Under the pieces are notes generated by a model. The model did not search any database and was not told where the DNA came from. It worked only from the letters and a program-made list of their open reading frames with translations. The position numbers and the translations under genes were made by a program. Shown here in pieces: positions 8,093 through 16,916 of a DNA stretch of 64,000 nt. Source of the stretch: Thermoplasmatales archaeon (GTDB taxonomy: Archaea > Thermoplasmatota > E2 > DHVEG-1); contig CP070724.1 of the NCBI GenBank assembly GCA_020350825.1, positions 1,675,169-1,739,168 of the forward strand, read 5' to 3'. Position 1 is the stretch's first letter; every line of letters starts with the position of its first letter.

Positions 8093-9250
8093 ATGGCTAA
8101 GAAACGTAAAGAGAAAACAGATGAAGAAGAATTAGATTTTAAATTACCTAAGTTCGATGAAGAAAAATTTTTAAATAAAGAGCGTAGAAATATTAAAACA
8201 TTGTTTATTTCCTTTCTCTTTGGTTTTGTAATTGCCCTCATATCATTTGGCTTTTGGATTCTTTTAAGTGGGAGTACTTTCCGCTGGGAGTTGATATTAT
8301 TACTTGGAGTTTTTAATATTCCATGGATAAAATATCTGTTTCTCAAACTAGACATTGATCTTACTGATTTCGGACGAAAAGGTTGGTTTGGATCATATGC
8401 CATCTATATCTTTACATGGCTTATTGTGCTCATACTACTTGTTAATCCGCCATTTTATGATGAAGAAAAACCAAGTGTTGATATTGTTGCATTGCCAGGT
8501 ATGCAAGAACCAGGTGGAACAGTAAACATTGTTGCCCACATAGTTGATAATGTTGGAGTAGAAGATCAAGATATAGATTTCACCCTGATCTATCCAAATG
8601 GTACAATTTTTTCCCCAGAGTTTACTTTTGAAAATAATATCTTCAGGTATGCTTATGAAAACCCCGACAATATATCTGGAGAATACTCATTTACCTTAAC
8701 GGCAACGGATGTTAATGGCCATAAAAATGTAATAAATAGGACTTTTGAATACAGCGAGGATGCATTAAAAATCATCTCCTCTCGTTTTACAGACATTAGA
8801 AGTGGTGATGCTATTATTATAAACGCAGATAAAAAAATAAGCTCAGAAAATTTTAGAGTTTATTATCGTATCAATAACGGTAATGAAATTAATGCTGATA
8901 GAAAGGACAAAGGAGATACTGAAAAATATGAGACAGTTGCCGAATATGAAGGGTGGTCAGAAAACTCCAATGTTACAGTAAAAGTTTACGTCGAAGTTTC
9001 TCATTATTTTTTAAATATAAATGAAAATTTTACAAATACAGTAGAGGATACTACCAAGTATAAATTTTCTACTGGATCTGATTCAAACATAGGAACTGAA
9101 CCTGCTCTAAATAATAATGAATTAACTTATAATCTACCCTATCCACGTATTACCCCTGTTACTCCAGGATTTGAAGTGATAGTGTTCATACTATCATTAA
9201 TCGTTGTTGCTTTAATTTTCAAATACAGAAAGAAAGATAAAAAGATATGA
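8093..9250 (+). CDS. Membrane-anchored surface protein with PGF-CTERM sorting signal
   Basis: A 385-residue protein. It has a charged N terminus, about three membrane helices between residues 36 and 122, then an extracellular portion of some 230 residues with Ig-like beta-strand patterns and several N-glycosylation sequons (NGT, NIS, NRT, NVT, NFT). The C terminus has PGF at 358-360, a hydrophobic helix of about 16 residues, and the basic KYRKKDKK end. This tripartite signal is the archaeosortase substrate signature. ArtA cleaves it and the product becomes lipid-linked. Both the processing enzyme and two phospholipid enzymes are encoded at 57-59.6 kb. An N-terminal multi-helix anchor on top of a PGF-CTERM is unusual. 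The stop overlaps the RaSEA start by four bases (ATGA). Confidence 0.7.
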   Translation: MAKKRKEKTDEEELDFKLPKFDEEKFLNKERRNIKTLFISFLFGFVIALISFGFWILLSGSTFRWELILLLGVFNIPWIKYLFLKLDIDLTDFGRKGWFGSYAIYIFTWLIVLILLVNPPFYDEEKPSVDIVALPGMQEPGGTVNIVAHIVDNVGVEDQDIDFTLIYPNGTIFSPEFTFENNIFRYAYENPDNISGEYSFTLTATDVNGHKNVINRTFEYSEDALKIISSRFTDIRSGDAIIINADKKISSENFRVYYRINNGNEINADRKDKGDTEKYETVAEYEGWSENSNVTVKVYVEVSHYFLNINENFTNTVEDTTKYKFSTGSDSNIGTEPALNNNELTYNLPYPRITPVTPGFEVIVFILSLIVVALIFKYRKKDKKI

Positions 9251-10293
9251 ACGAATTAACACAACTCTGTAAACTCTTAAAAAAGGATTTTACTCCCAGA
9301 ATATGCAATCCATCAAAACCGGTTCGATGTTGGTCTGAAAAAGACATTCTAGATGGTAAGATGGTGGATGCTTATGTCATTATTTTCAGAACGAGAGGTT
9401 GTTCATGGGCCCTTAAATCTGGATGTACCATGTGCGGATATTTTAATGACAGTCTGTGGAGTAAGGTATCGGATAAAGATTTGTTAAAACAGTTTGATAA
9501 AACCATGGAGAATTATTCCGGAGAAAAATTTGTTAAAATATTTACTTCAGGCAGTTTTTTAGATGATAATGAAATTAAACCTGTAATTAGAAATAAAATC
9601 CTGCGTGAGCTTGCTGAAGAGGTAGATAAAGTATCGGTTGAATCTAGGCCAGAGTATATCACAGATGAGAGACTGTCAACCGTAAAAGAAATTTTTCAGT
9701 CTAAATCGTTTGAAATTGGATGCGGTCTGGAGACAGCAAACAATTTTGTACGAGAACATGCAATAAACAAAGGTTTTACATTTAACGAATACAAGAAAGC
9801 TGCTCTAACAATGAAAAAGTTTAGCCTCAAATTAAAAACATATATTCTCATTAAACCGCTGTTTTTAACAGAAAAAGAGTCCATTAACGATAGCATTAGT
9901 ACTGGTGATAAAATTAAAAAATATACTGATACAATATCATTTAATCCAACAAATGTTCAACGCAATACAGTAGTAGAATATCTTTGGAAAAGAAAACAGT
10001 ATAGACCTGCATGGTTATGGAGCATTGTTGAAGTATTGAAAACAAGTAAAAATTTAACGGGAAATATAAGAATTCAATGTGATATTGCTGGTGGCGGGAG
10101 CATAAGAGGTGCACATAATTGTAACAAATGCGACCGGAAATTTCTCGATGCAATAGCGGATTTTTCCCTATTGCAAGATACAAAAGTTTTTGAAGATCTT
10201 GATTGCACTTGTAGGGAGAAATGGCTCGATCAACTTAATATTGAAAATTTAAGTTTTGGTTCTTTGGTTGATTTTTCTGGAAGATATCAATGA
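9247..10293 (+). CDS. raSEA: Archaeosine biosynthesis radical SAM protein RaSEA
   Basis: A 348-residue radical SAM enzyme. The cluster-binding cysteines are C52, C60 and C63 in RTRGCSWALKSGCTMCGY, a CX7CX2C spacing rather than the usual CX3CX2C, as in the RaSEA family. A cysteine-rich C terminus (CNKCDRKF, LDCTC) follows. RaSEA works with ArcS, which adds lysine to preQ0 at tRNA position 15. RaSEA then cleaves the adduct to give archaeosine (G+15). Translational coupling on both sides (ATGA overlaps) places it between a PGF-CTERM protein and the tRNA methyltransferase TrmI, and the TrmI neighbour fits a tRNA-modification role. No ArcS gene is visible in this window. Confidence 0.85.
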   Translation: MNELTQLCKLLKKDFTPRICNPSKPVRCWSEKDILDGKMVDAYVIIFRTRGCSWALKSGCTMCGYFNDSLWSKVSDKDLLKQFDKTMENYSGEKFVKIFTSGSFLDDNEIKPVIRNKILRELAEEVDKVSVESRPEYITDERLSTVKEIFQSKSFEIGCGLETANNFVREHAINKGFTFNEYKKAALTMKKFSLKLKTYILIKPLFLTEKESINDSISTGDKIKKYTDTISFNPTNVQRNTVVEYLWKRKQYRPAWLWSIVEVLKTSKNLTGNIRIQCDIAGGGSIRGAHNCNKCDRKFLDAIADFSLLQDTKVFEDLDCTCREKWLDQLNIENLSFGSLVDFSGRYQ

Positions 10294-11063
10294 AAAAATA
10301 TGTAGAAAAAAATGATTTAATTGTTCTAATCGATTCAAATTTTAAAAAATATATTGTTGACATAACTAGTAAGACAGATAAAATTAAAGGAGTAGGAGTG
10401 CTAGATCCAATTAGTCTTATTGGGAAGGAATTTGGAAAACAGATTGAAATTGGAAATAAGCAATTTTGGATCTTATTACCATCGGTACAAGATAAATTAC
10501 AAAATGTACATCGTCGCGCTCAAATTATTTTATCTAGAGATGCTGCCCACATAATTATTAATTGCTCGATTGAATCAGGACAGTACGTACTTGAGGCAGG
10601 GATAGGTTCTGGTTCGTTAACAATAGCTCTTGCAAGTGCTGTAGCACCCGGTGGTAAAATAATATCATATGATGTCAGGAATGATTTTATAGAATATGCC
10701 CTGAAAAATATTAAAAAAGCTAGTTTGGAACAATACGTTATCACAAAATTGAAAGATATCACAAAAGAAATAGAAGAAAAAGATTTAGATGCAATAATTC
10801 TAGATATACCCAATCCCTGGGAAGCTATAGAAAATGCATGGAATGCATTGAAAATCGGAGGGTATCTCTGTTCGTACTCCCCACTTATCTCCCAGGTTGA
10901 AAAAACAGTTAAAGAACTAAGAAAACACAATTTCATCGAAATTAAAACCTTTGAAAACATACAGCGGGAATTAGTTGTTTCCTCCCATGGCACTAGGCCT
11001 AGTTTTGATATGCTAGGTCATACTGGTTATCTTACATTTGCTAGAAAAATTCTACAGTCGTAG
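10290..11063 (+). CDS. trmI: tRNA (adenine-57/58-N1)-methyltransferase TrmI
   Basis: A 257-residue class I SAM methyltransferase. The short N-terminal beta domain is typical of TrmI, then comes a Rossmann domain with motif I VLEAGIGSGSLT around residues 104-115 and DIPNPWEA, which matches the DxPxPW motif of this family. Archaeal TrmI methylates A57 and A58 in the T loop. The first codon overlaps the RaSEA stop (ATGA), so the two tRNA-modification genes are translationally coupled. Confidence 0.9.
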   Translation: MKKYVEKNDLIVLIDSNFKKYIVDITSKTDKIKGVGVLDPISLIGKEFGKQIEIGNKQFWILLPSVQDKLQNVHRRAQIILSRDAAHIIINCSIESGQYVLEAGIGSGSLTIALASAVAPGGKIISYDVRNDFIEYALKNIKKASLEQYVITKLKDITKEIEEKDLDAIILDIPNPWEAIENAWNALKIGGYLCSYSPLISQVEKTVKELRKHNFIEIKTFENIQRELVVSSHGTRPSFDMLGHTGYLTFARKILQS

Positions 11064-11088
11064 GTTAGTTATTTCAGATTTATTTATT

Positions 11089-11799
11089 ATGTTTTTCAAA
11101 ACTACAACTAGAAATATTGAATATGATATTCGATATATGAATAAAATGGTCAAATCAGCTAATGATAGTTGCTTAAACCTACAAACCAAAAAACCGGATG
11201 TAATTGTAAGACTGTTGATTTTTTTAACTAATAGAATGTCAAATTTTTTCTGGGGAATTGCAGACATTCTGTCTAATAAATTCGATAAATTTGCTGAAAT
11301 ATATGAAAAATCAATAGGATCTGAATATATAACGGAGTACAAAACATTTGGTCTTTCACAAGACAAAAAAGTATTACATATTGGCTGCGGTGCATACCCT
11401 TTGACTGAGATGACACTTGCAAAAATTTTTAGTACAGAGGTTACAGGGATTGACAAAAATCTTAAAGCTGTAAAATTAGCGGAAGAATTTATCCACAAAT
11501 ACAAATTAGACGATAAAATCAATATAGAACATGGGAATGGGGTAGATTATTCTGCGAATAAATTTGATGTTATAATTATTTCAAGTTGTGCGTATCCTAA
11601 AATAAAGATTCTGCATCACATTTTTAAAAGTGCTAAAAAACAAAGTATTATCGTTGTTAGAGAATTAGATATTGCTTCAAATGATATTTTAGAATGTATT
11701 GATTCACACGAAGATATTATTCTTGAGAAAAGAATGCACCATCCGGCTCCTCTACTAGTACTAACCGGCTGGGATGCTTTCTTTTTAATAAAAAGATAA
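11089..11799 (+). CDS. SAM-dependent enzyme resembling nicotianamine synthase
   Basis: A 236-residue Rossmann-fold protein. The SAM-binding segment HIGCGAYPLTEMTLAKIF near residue 102 and the VTGIDKN acidic turn resemble nicotianamine synthase and its archaeal relatives more than ordinary methyltransferases, because the Pro-Leu-Thr after the glycine loop is characteristic of that group. Such enzymes transfer aminobutyryl units from SAM to make metal-chelating metabolites. A generic methyltransferase is the alternative. I chose ATG 11089. An upstream TTG at 11038 would overlap trmI. A metallophore role would fit the nickel module at 45-50 kb, but that is only a suggestion. Confidence 0.45.
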   Translation: MFFKTTTRNIEYDIRYMNKMVKSANDSCLNLQTKKPDVIVRLLIFLTNRMSNFFWGIADILSNKFDKFAEIYEKSIGSEYITEYKTFGLSQDKKVLHIGCGAYPLTEMTLAKIFSTEVTGIDKNLKAVKLAEEFIHKYKLDDKINIEHGNGVDYSANKFDVIIISSCAYPKIKILHHIFKSAKKQSIIVVRELDIASNDILECIDSHEDIILEKRMHHPAPLLVLTGWDAFFLIKR

Positions 11800-11856
11800 T
11801 TTATTCTCGGAATTTCCAAATTATTCTTTTTGTGAAATGGTAAAAAATTTATTTTT

Positions 11857-13455
11857 TTACCATACATCACGTTGGAAGAATGTTAGATCTATACGATTCC
11901 AATCATCATAATCATTCTTTCCACGTGAACCATCTGAGTAATCAATTAAATAATAAGTGTAATGATAGTTCATGCAACTTCTGTAGTTATGGAATTTTGA
12001 CCAGTCTTTAAAAGGAAATACGCTATCCGGATTATCGCATCCTGGGGTATTCCCACGGAAGATACCAAGAGTATGTCCTATTTCATGCATTATTGCACCA
12101 GCATAGATAATTGCTCGTTGGTAGTCTTTATTTAAACTTTTACGTCTAAATGCATTAATCAAGGGATATTGTTTTAATGGGCCAGCATCATGATTCTTAG
12201 TTGAAATCTGAAGACTATCCAACAGATAGTGCTCTTCATCAATTGTAGTTGAAAAGACAAAACCTGGATATCGAGCGGAATTATATATAATAAGGCAATA
12301 ATGAAAAGCCCCTCTTTTCCAATTATTTGGGGAACCATCAAGGAAATAATTAAAGTATAAATTTTGCAACTCTTCGTCTGTTGTTGATTCATCAAATGGT
12401 ATCTTACCGCCATTATTATCAATATGGAGCATTATATTGTGTTTCGAAAATGCTACAATCATCAATTCCTTTGATAAATTTGGTACAAATGATCCTTCGC
12501 TGTTAGGTCCTATTTCCATTTGATCTATTTCAAGAAAGATATCCTTTCGAAATGGATCAGATTTCCATTGAGATGTTAGATATTCTTCGACGTTGTCTAA
12601 TCCATCTTGATCGAGATCCAGATTCTTATGAGCCTCTGGTTCAAATGGATCATATTTCCAAAAATGTTCATCCCACCATTGACTGTAGTAATGACCCCAT
12701 TTATGTTCCCATTCAATTGGAACACCATCATTATCTGCATCCTCCCCTGAGTTATCTATCTCGGGATCTGTTTCATATACGTTTATCTCCGTCCAATATG
12801 GGATGCCATCGCCATCAAAATCGTTTTGATAAATATCAAACCATAGTTCACAATCTCGTTCGTTTTGATAGATGCTATTATCGTCGCATCCATTGAGTCG
12901 CCCATAACCACTTGGATCAAAGCTTGCTGGCTCATAATTAGCGTAGTCATCTCCCCACCAATGGCCAGTTTTTATGCTATAAACAAGCTCTACATCAAAA
13001 CTGTCTAGATAACCTCCGTAATCTCGACTGATATCGCATAGTCTGTTGATACCAGGGTTCCAATCCCATAGTTGAATTTTTATGTTTACAAATTCTTCTT
13101 CATCAGGTACATTAAGTGTTGCTGACCATTCTGGATTGGAAATATATTTAGTATTATGCCAAACAGTACTCAAAAATTCATTATCATTAATGAACACTTT
13201 AACGAAGAAATCAGGGTCGCTGAACTTATCAATTTTATCTATTATAAAGTATCTAATGCCTCGTTTTTCAAGGGATCTTATTTGTTGCAGTTCAAAAGTA
13301 ACAACAACATCAATTAATGGGTCTAAATCCGTGTTATCAAACCTTGCTTCTGTAGGTGAATTTTTTAATTTTATAGCAATAGCAGAACTTGAAAATAACA
13401 AAGAAATAGTTATTAAAAATACCCACATCGCTCTTATTATAATTGTTTTATTCAA
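11857..13455 (-). CDS. Secreted zinc metalloprotease-like protein with calcium-binding repeats
   Basis: A 532-residue secreted protein. A signal peptide covers about residues 1-27 (hydrophobic MWVFLITISLLFSSSAIA). Around residues 210-300 there are three aspartate-rich loops of thrombospondin-3/EF-hand-like type (DFDGDGIPYW, DADNDGVPIEW, DLDQDGLDNVEEYL) that should bind Ca2+. The catalytic HEIGHTLG is at about 457-464 and a Met-turn SCMNYHY at about 493-499, giving a metzincin-like layout. The usual third ligand three residues after the glycine is replaced by arginine (HEIGHTLGIFR), so the third zinc ligand must lie elsewhere, or activity may be altered. A TTG start at 13455 is preferred because of the GGGGGT site just upstream. 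Confidence 0.7.
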   Translation of the reverse strand: MNKTIIIRAMWVFLITISLLFSSSAIAIKLKNSPTEARFDNTDLDPLIDVVVTFELQQIRSLEKRGIRYFIIDKIDKFSDPDFFVKVFINDNEFLSTVWHNTKYISNPEWSATLNVPDEEEFVNIKIQLWDWNPGINRLCDISRDYGGYLDSFDVELVYSIKTGHWWGDDYANYEPASFDPSGYGRLNGCDDNSIYQNERDCELWFDIYQNDFDGDGIPYWTEINVYETDPEIDNSGEDADNDGVPIEWEHKWGHYYSQWWDEHFWKYDPFEPEAHKNLDLDQDGLDNVEEYLTSQWKSDPFRKDIFLEIDQMEIGPNSEGSFVPNLSKELMIVAFSKHNIMLHIDNNGGKIPFDESTTDEELQNLYFNYFLDGSPNNWKRGAFHYCLIIYNSARYPGFVFSTTIDEEHYLLDSLQISTKNHDAGPLKQYPLINAFRRKSLNKDYQRAIIYAGAIMHEIGHTLGIFRGNTPGCDNPDSVFPFKDWSKFHNYRSCMNYHYTYYLIDYSDGSRGKNDYDDWNRIDLTFFQRDVW

Positions 13456-14222
13456 TATTATACCCCCGATTAGTTTCCTAATAGTACAAACTCTTTTATT
13501 TTTGGTATTAACCAGTTATTTATGTAATTAACGGGCCCATATATTGTTTTTTATTCTATATATAGTTTTTTATTTCTTAATAACAAAGAGCAGGGGAAAA
13601 ACTTTAAAAAATAATATAATATAAACTATTTTATAATATTTAATATAACAATATTTAATCCATAAGTAGCAAACTTGAAATTATGATTTATAAGGATAAA
13701 AATAAATCCTGATTACATTAAGTAATTAACTATAGTTAACATTTTATACACAGGGTTGATAAGATAAAAAAATTAGAGAAGAACCTTATATCAAATAATT
13801 ACAATTACTTTCCCAATGGTTTAATAGTTTTTATTACTAATTCTATAAATGATATTATCGACGAGGATTTTAATTTCCAAAAATAATCTCCTCAAAACCT
13901 CGTTTATTAACAATAATCGTAACGTTTTTGTAATCAAATCTCCTTTTTTGAACTATTCGAAACCATTGAGTAAATATCTGAGATTTTCCTGATCGCTTTA
14001 GTTTTCCTGTTTGAATCGTTAGGAGCATATGGTATTTTTTTAAAAAATGGAGAAATAACATTAGTTCTTTCACTTTTAGGTCATCTCATAACAAATGAAT
14101 ATACTGGTTTCTATGTGTTTATAGAATCAATTGTTGTTAGAGGGAACCATAAAAAGTCTGAATTTATTTGAAATAAAAGATACACTTAAAAAAGATACTC
14201 AAGTTAAAAGAAAGTAGGCAAC
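13456..14222. other. AT-rich intergenic region with hairpin and decayed sequence
   Basis: About 770 bases without an intact gene, between the divergent metalloprotease and the first glycosyltransferase. The first 350 bases are extremely AT-rich. A hairpin is formed by ACGAGG at 13861-13866 and CCTCGT at 13898-13903, extended by TTTT/AAAA across one bulge. After it comes an open frame with no start codon (see 13974-14171). The region looks like a scar at the left edge of the glycosyltransferase island. Confidence 0.5.
13974..14171 (+). pseudogene. Remnant of a membrane protein gene
   Basis: An open frame of 65 codons, bounded on the left by TAA at 13971 and lacking any ATG or GTG. It encodes two strongly hydrophobic segments (EIFLIALVFLFESLGAYG and ITLVLSLLGHLI) and ends in a polar NHKKSEFI tail. 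This composition is typical of a membrane protein and unlike the surrounding intergenic DNA. I infer a 5'-truncated gene. I do not recognise the family. A chance AT-rich open frame is possible. Confidence 0.3.
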
Positions 14223-15527
14223 ATGATTAAAAAAAGTTCATCAGACAAAAAGCCACTTGTAGGATTCTTCCCTCTTTTTTATAATCTTGCTGAAAGCGGT
14301 CGTGCTGTAATCATCGCTAAACGATATAAGGAGCTTGGTGGAAAAGCCATTTTTTTTAGCCACGGTGGTAAATATGAATATCTTGCAAAAGAAATAGGAT
14401 GTAAGGTCGTTAGAGTTAAACCCATCTATACTGAGCAATTCATAGAACATTTATGGAAGTGCTCGCGAATGGAAGAACTTAGACCCCCTTTTTCAAAAAA
14501 AGTTCTCTTAGAACATGTGGAAGAAGAGATAGCTGCGTACAAGAAAGCAGATGTAAAAATAATTTTAACAACCAACAACTTTCCGTGCAGTATCTCTGCT
14601 AGAGCAGCCCAAATACCTCTTATATCCGTAACGCCAAGAATAAAGGGAGAATTTACTAAATATCCTGATGATGCTGAATTTTTCTTTACTCGTTTCATAC
14701 CGCATTCATGGAAACTAAAAATTCTCAATTGGTATGCTCCTAGATCTAGAATCTGGGCTAGGCCATTTGGAAAGGTAGCAAAAAGATATCCAGATATTCC
14801 AAGCCTTAGACTGACAAGCGATATTAATAAAGGCGACTACAATTTTTTCACAGATTTTATTGAACTATTAAATTTGGAAAAAACGGATATTTCTGCTAAT
14901 GAACACTATATAGGTCCTATTTTTTTTGATGAACTTTTTGTGAAATCTTTCTCTGAAAAAAATTCTTTAAAAGAAGTAAATGATATCGAGTTGCATCTTC
15001 AAAAACCAGGTAAATCAATCATGATATCGTTAGGTAGTTCTGGAACAAAAGAGTTGATCTTAAAAATTTTAGAAACATTGAATGAAGCAGATTACAATGT
15101 AATAGCTGTTTATGGTTCAATTTTAAAAGAAGGTAATTTGCCTAAGTTAAATGATAATATTCTTCTAAAAAAATTTGTCCCCTCTTTGAGAGCAATAAAT
15201 TCGTCAGTCGATTTAGCGATTCTTCACGGTGGACAAGGTACCATTTATACAGCTGCATATTCTGGAAAACCAGTCATAGGATTTCCTATGCAATTTGAAC
15301 AACATCTTAATCTTGAGATGTTGGTTAAACATGGGATGGCCATTATTTTATCAAGGAAGTATTTCAAGAAAGAGAAATTGTTGCAAGGAATCGATGAAAT
15401 CTTTAATAATCAAGATAAATATCTAAAAAATGCTCAAGATTTAGTTAAAAAACTACCAAAACCTGAGGGGGACAAAAACGCAGTGCAAAAAATTATTGAA
15501 ATTCTAGAACAAAAAGGACTGATATAA
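14223..15527 (+). CDS. Glycosyltransferase, GT1/MurG-like (GT-B fold), copy 1
   Basis: A 434-residue GT-B glycosyltransferase. The N-terminal acceptor domain begins LVGFFPLFYNLAESGRA, and the C-terminal donor-binding domain has LHGGQGT near residue 335 and GKPVIGFPMQFEQHLN downstream, the UDP-sugar-binding signature of the UGT/MGT branch. There is no signal peptide or membrane helix, so it should act on the cytoplasmic face. It is followed after 40 bases by a clear paralogue. Together with the sulfotransferases downstream it suggests assembly of a glycolipid or surface glycan. Donor and acceptor cannot be deduced. Confidence 0.8.
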   Translation: MIKKSSSDKKPLVGFFPLFYNLAESGRAVIIAKRYKELGGKAIFFSHGGKYEYLAKEIGCKVVRVKPIYTEQFIEHLWKCSRMEELRPPFSKKVLLEHVEEEIAAYKKADVKIILTTNNFPCSISARAAQIPLISVTPRIKGEFTKYPDDAEFFFTRFIPHSWKLKILNWYAPRSRIWARPFGKVAKRYPDIPSLRLTSDINKGDYNFFTDFIELLNLEKTDISANEHYIGPIFFDELFVKSFSEKNSLKEVNDIELHLQKPGKSIMISLGSSGTKELILKILETLNEADYNVIAVYGSILKEGNLPKLNDNILLKKFVPSLRAINSSVDLAILHGGQGTIYTAAYSGKPVIGFPMQFEQHLNLEMLVKHGMAIILSRKYFKKEKLLQGIDEIFNNQDKYLKNAQDLVKKLPKPEGDKNAVQKIIEILEQKGLI

Positions 15528-15567
15528 GCATAAGTAGTAATTCATATAAGGGAGTTGAATATTAATA

Positions 15568-16860
15568 ATGAGTAGACCTAGTAAAAAACCATTAATAGGT
15601 TTCTTTCCGTTATTTTATAACCTTGCTGAAACAGGTCGTGCTATACTAGTAGCAAAGCGGTATATTGAACTTGGTGGTAAAGCAGTTTTTTTTAGTCATG
15701 GTGGTAAGTATGAATACCTAGCTAAAGATTTTGGATATGACATTGTTAGAGTCAACCCAATCTACACTGAAGAATCTATAAGAAAAATAATAAGAATAAA
15801 CCGAGGGGAGCAAAAGGGAATTCCGTATTCGGAAGCGTTTCTAAGGGAAGCTGTCACAGAAGAAATTGCTTTTTTTAAAAAAACAGGGGTAAAAATGATT
15901 GTGTCCTTCGTAAACTTTCCTTGTTCCATATCCGCTCGAGCTGCAGGAATACCGCTAGTCTGTATTTCACCTGCACCAGGAAATTTTCATCTAAGGATCC
16001 CTGATGATTTTGAAAACAATTTCACTCGTTTGATTCCACAATCAATAAAGATTCCACTTTATAATTGGATTTTCAAATATTCTAAAAAATTTTTAAAACC
16101 ATTCAACATAATTGCTGAGGAATTCGGTCTCAAACCATTTAAAAATACGATGGATGTTGTATATGGTGATGTGACACTGGGAACAAATTTTTTAGAGTTT
16201 ATTAATGTCTTTTCAGATCAGCAGTTGTTTCCAAATGAAGATTATGTTGGAATTATCTCTCTTAAAGAAGTGTTTTCAGAACGTTTTTCAAAAGAAAAGG
16301 CAAAAGCAATTGAACATGACATTAAACAGCATTTAAACAAATCAGAGAGATCGATTCTGTTAACTATGGGCAGTAGTGGTGACAAACGGCTCTTTCTCAA
16401 CATATTACGTGGGTTAAACAAGACTAATCACCGAATTATTGCTGTATATACAAACATCCTAAATGAAGATGAACTACCAATTATTAATGAAAACATTCTC
16501 CTAATGAAATTTGTGCCATCCATTGAAAAACTGCATAACATGGTAGATCTCACGATTATGCATGGTGGTCAGGGAACCGTCTATGCTGCAGCATATGCTG
16601 GCAAACCGGTTATTGGTTTTCCTATGCAGTTCGAACAGCACCTTAATCTGGAAAAAATGGTTGGTCATGGTGTAGGTTTCATTTTATCTAAAAAATATTT
16701 CAAGGAAAAACACCTCCTGAATGCAATAAAAGAAATCTTCAATAATTATGACACTTACTTAAAAAATGCACAGATATTAGCAAAAAAATTGCCCCAACCA
16801 GAAGGAGATAAAAATACTGCAAACAGGCTTGTAAAGCTCCTCCAAAATGCTGAGGACTGA
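15568..16860 (+). CDS. Glycosyltransferase, GT1/MurG-like (GT-B fold), copy 2
   Basis: A 430-residue tandem paralogue of the preceding gene. The N terminus (LIGFFPLFYNLAETGRA), the FPCSISARAAGIPL centre and the donor motif MHGGQGTVYAAAYAGKPVIG near residue 332 are shared with it, while the middle third diverges. That pattern is what one expects for enzymes keeping the donor sugar but adding it to successive acceptors. A GGGAG site precedes the ATG. The duplication is old, because codons and many residues differ throughout. Confidence 0.8.
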   Translation: MSRPSKKPLIGFFPLFYNLAETGRAILVAKRYIELGGKAVFFSHGGKYEYLAKDFGYDIVRVNPIYTEESIRKIIRINRGEQKGIPYSEAFLREAVTEEIAFFKKTGVKMIVSFVNFPCSISARAAGIPLVCISPAPGNFHLRIPDDFENNFTRLIPQSIKIPLYNWIFKYSKKFLKPFNIIAEEFGLKPFKNTMDVVYGDVTLGTNFLEFINVFSDQQLFPNEDYVGIISLKEVFSERFSKEKAKAIEHDIKQHLNKSERSILLTMGSSGDKRLFLNILRGLNKTNHRIIAVYTNILNEDELPIINENILLMKFVPSIEKLHNMVDLTIMHGGQGTVYAAAYAGKPVIGFPMQFEQHLNLEKMVGHGVGFILSKKYFKEKHLLNAIKEIFNNYDTYLKNAQILAKKLPQPEGDKNTANRLVKLLQNAED

Positions 16861-16916
16861 TTTGGTTTTATAGGAAGAATTATAATAGGCAATAACCATC
16901 CAAACACAATATTTTC

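Noticed and set aside
10520-10993. Minus-strand frame of 157 codons inside trmI
   Set aside because: Entirely covered by the well-supported methyltransferase. It is a codon shadow.
13870-14073. Minus-strand frame of 67 codons in the 13.5-14.2 kb gap
   Set aside because: Lysine-rich AT composition and no family. The opposite frame has a more protein-like hydrophobic pattern.
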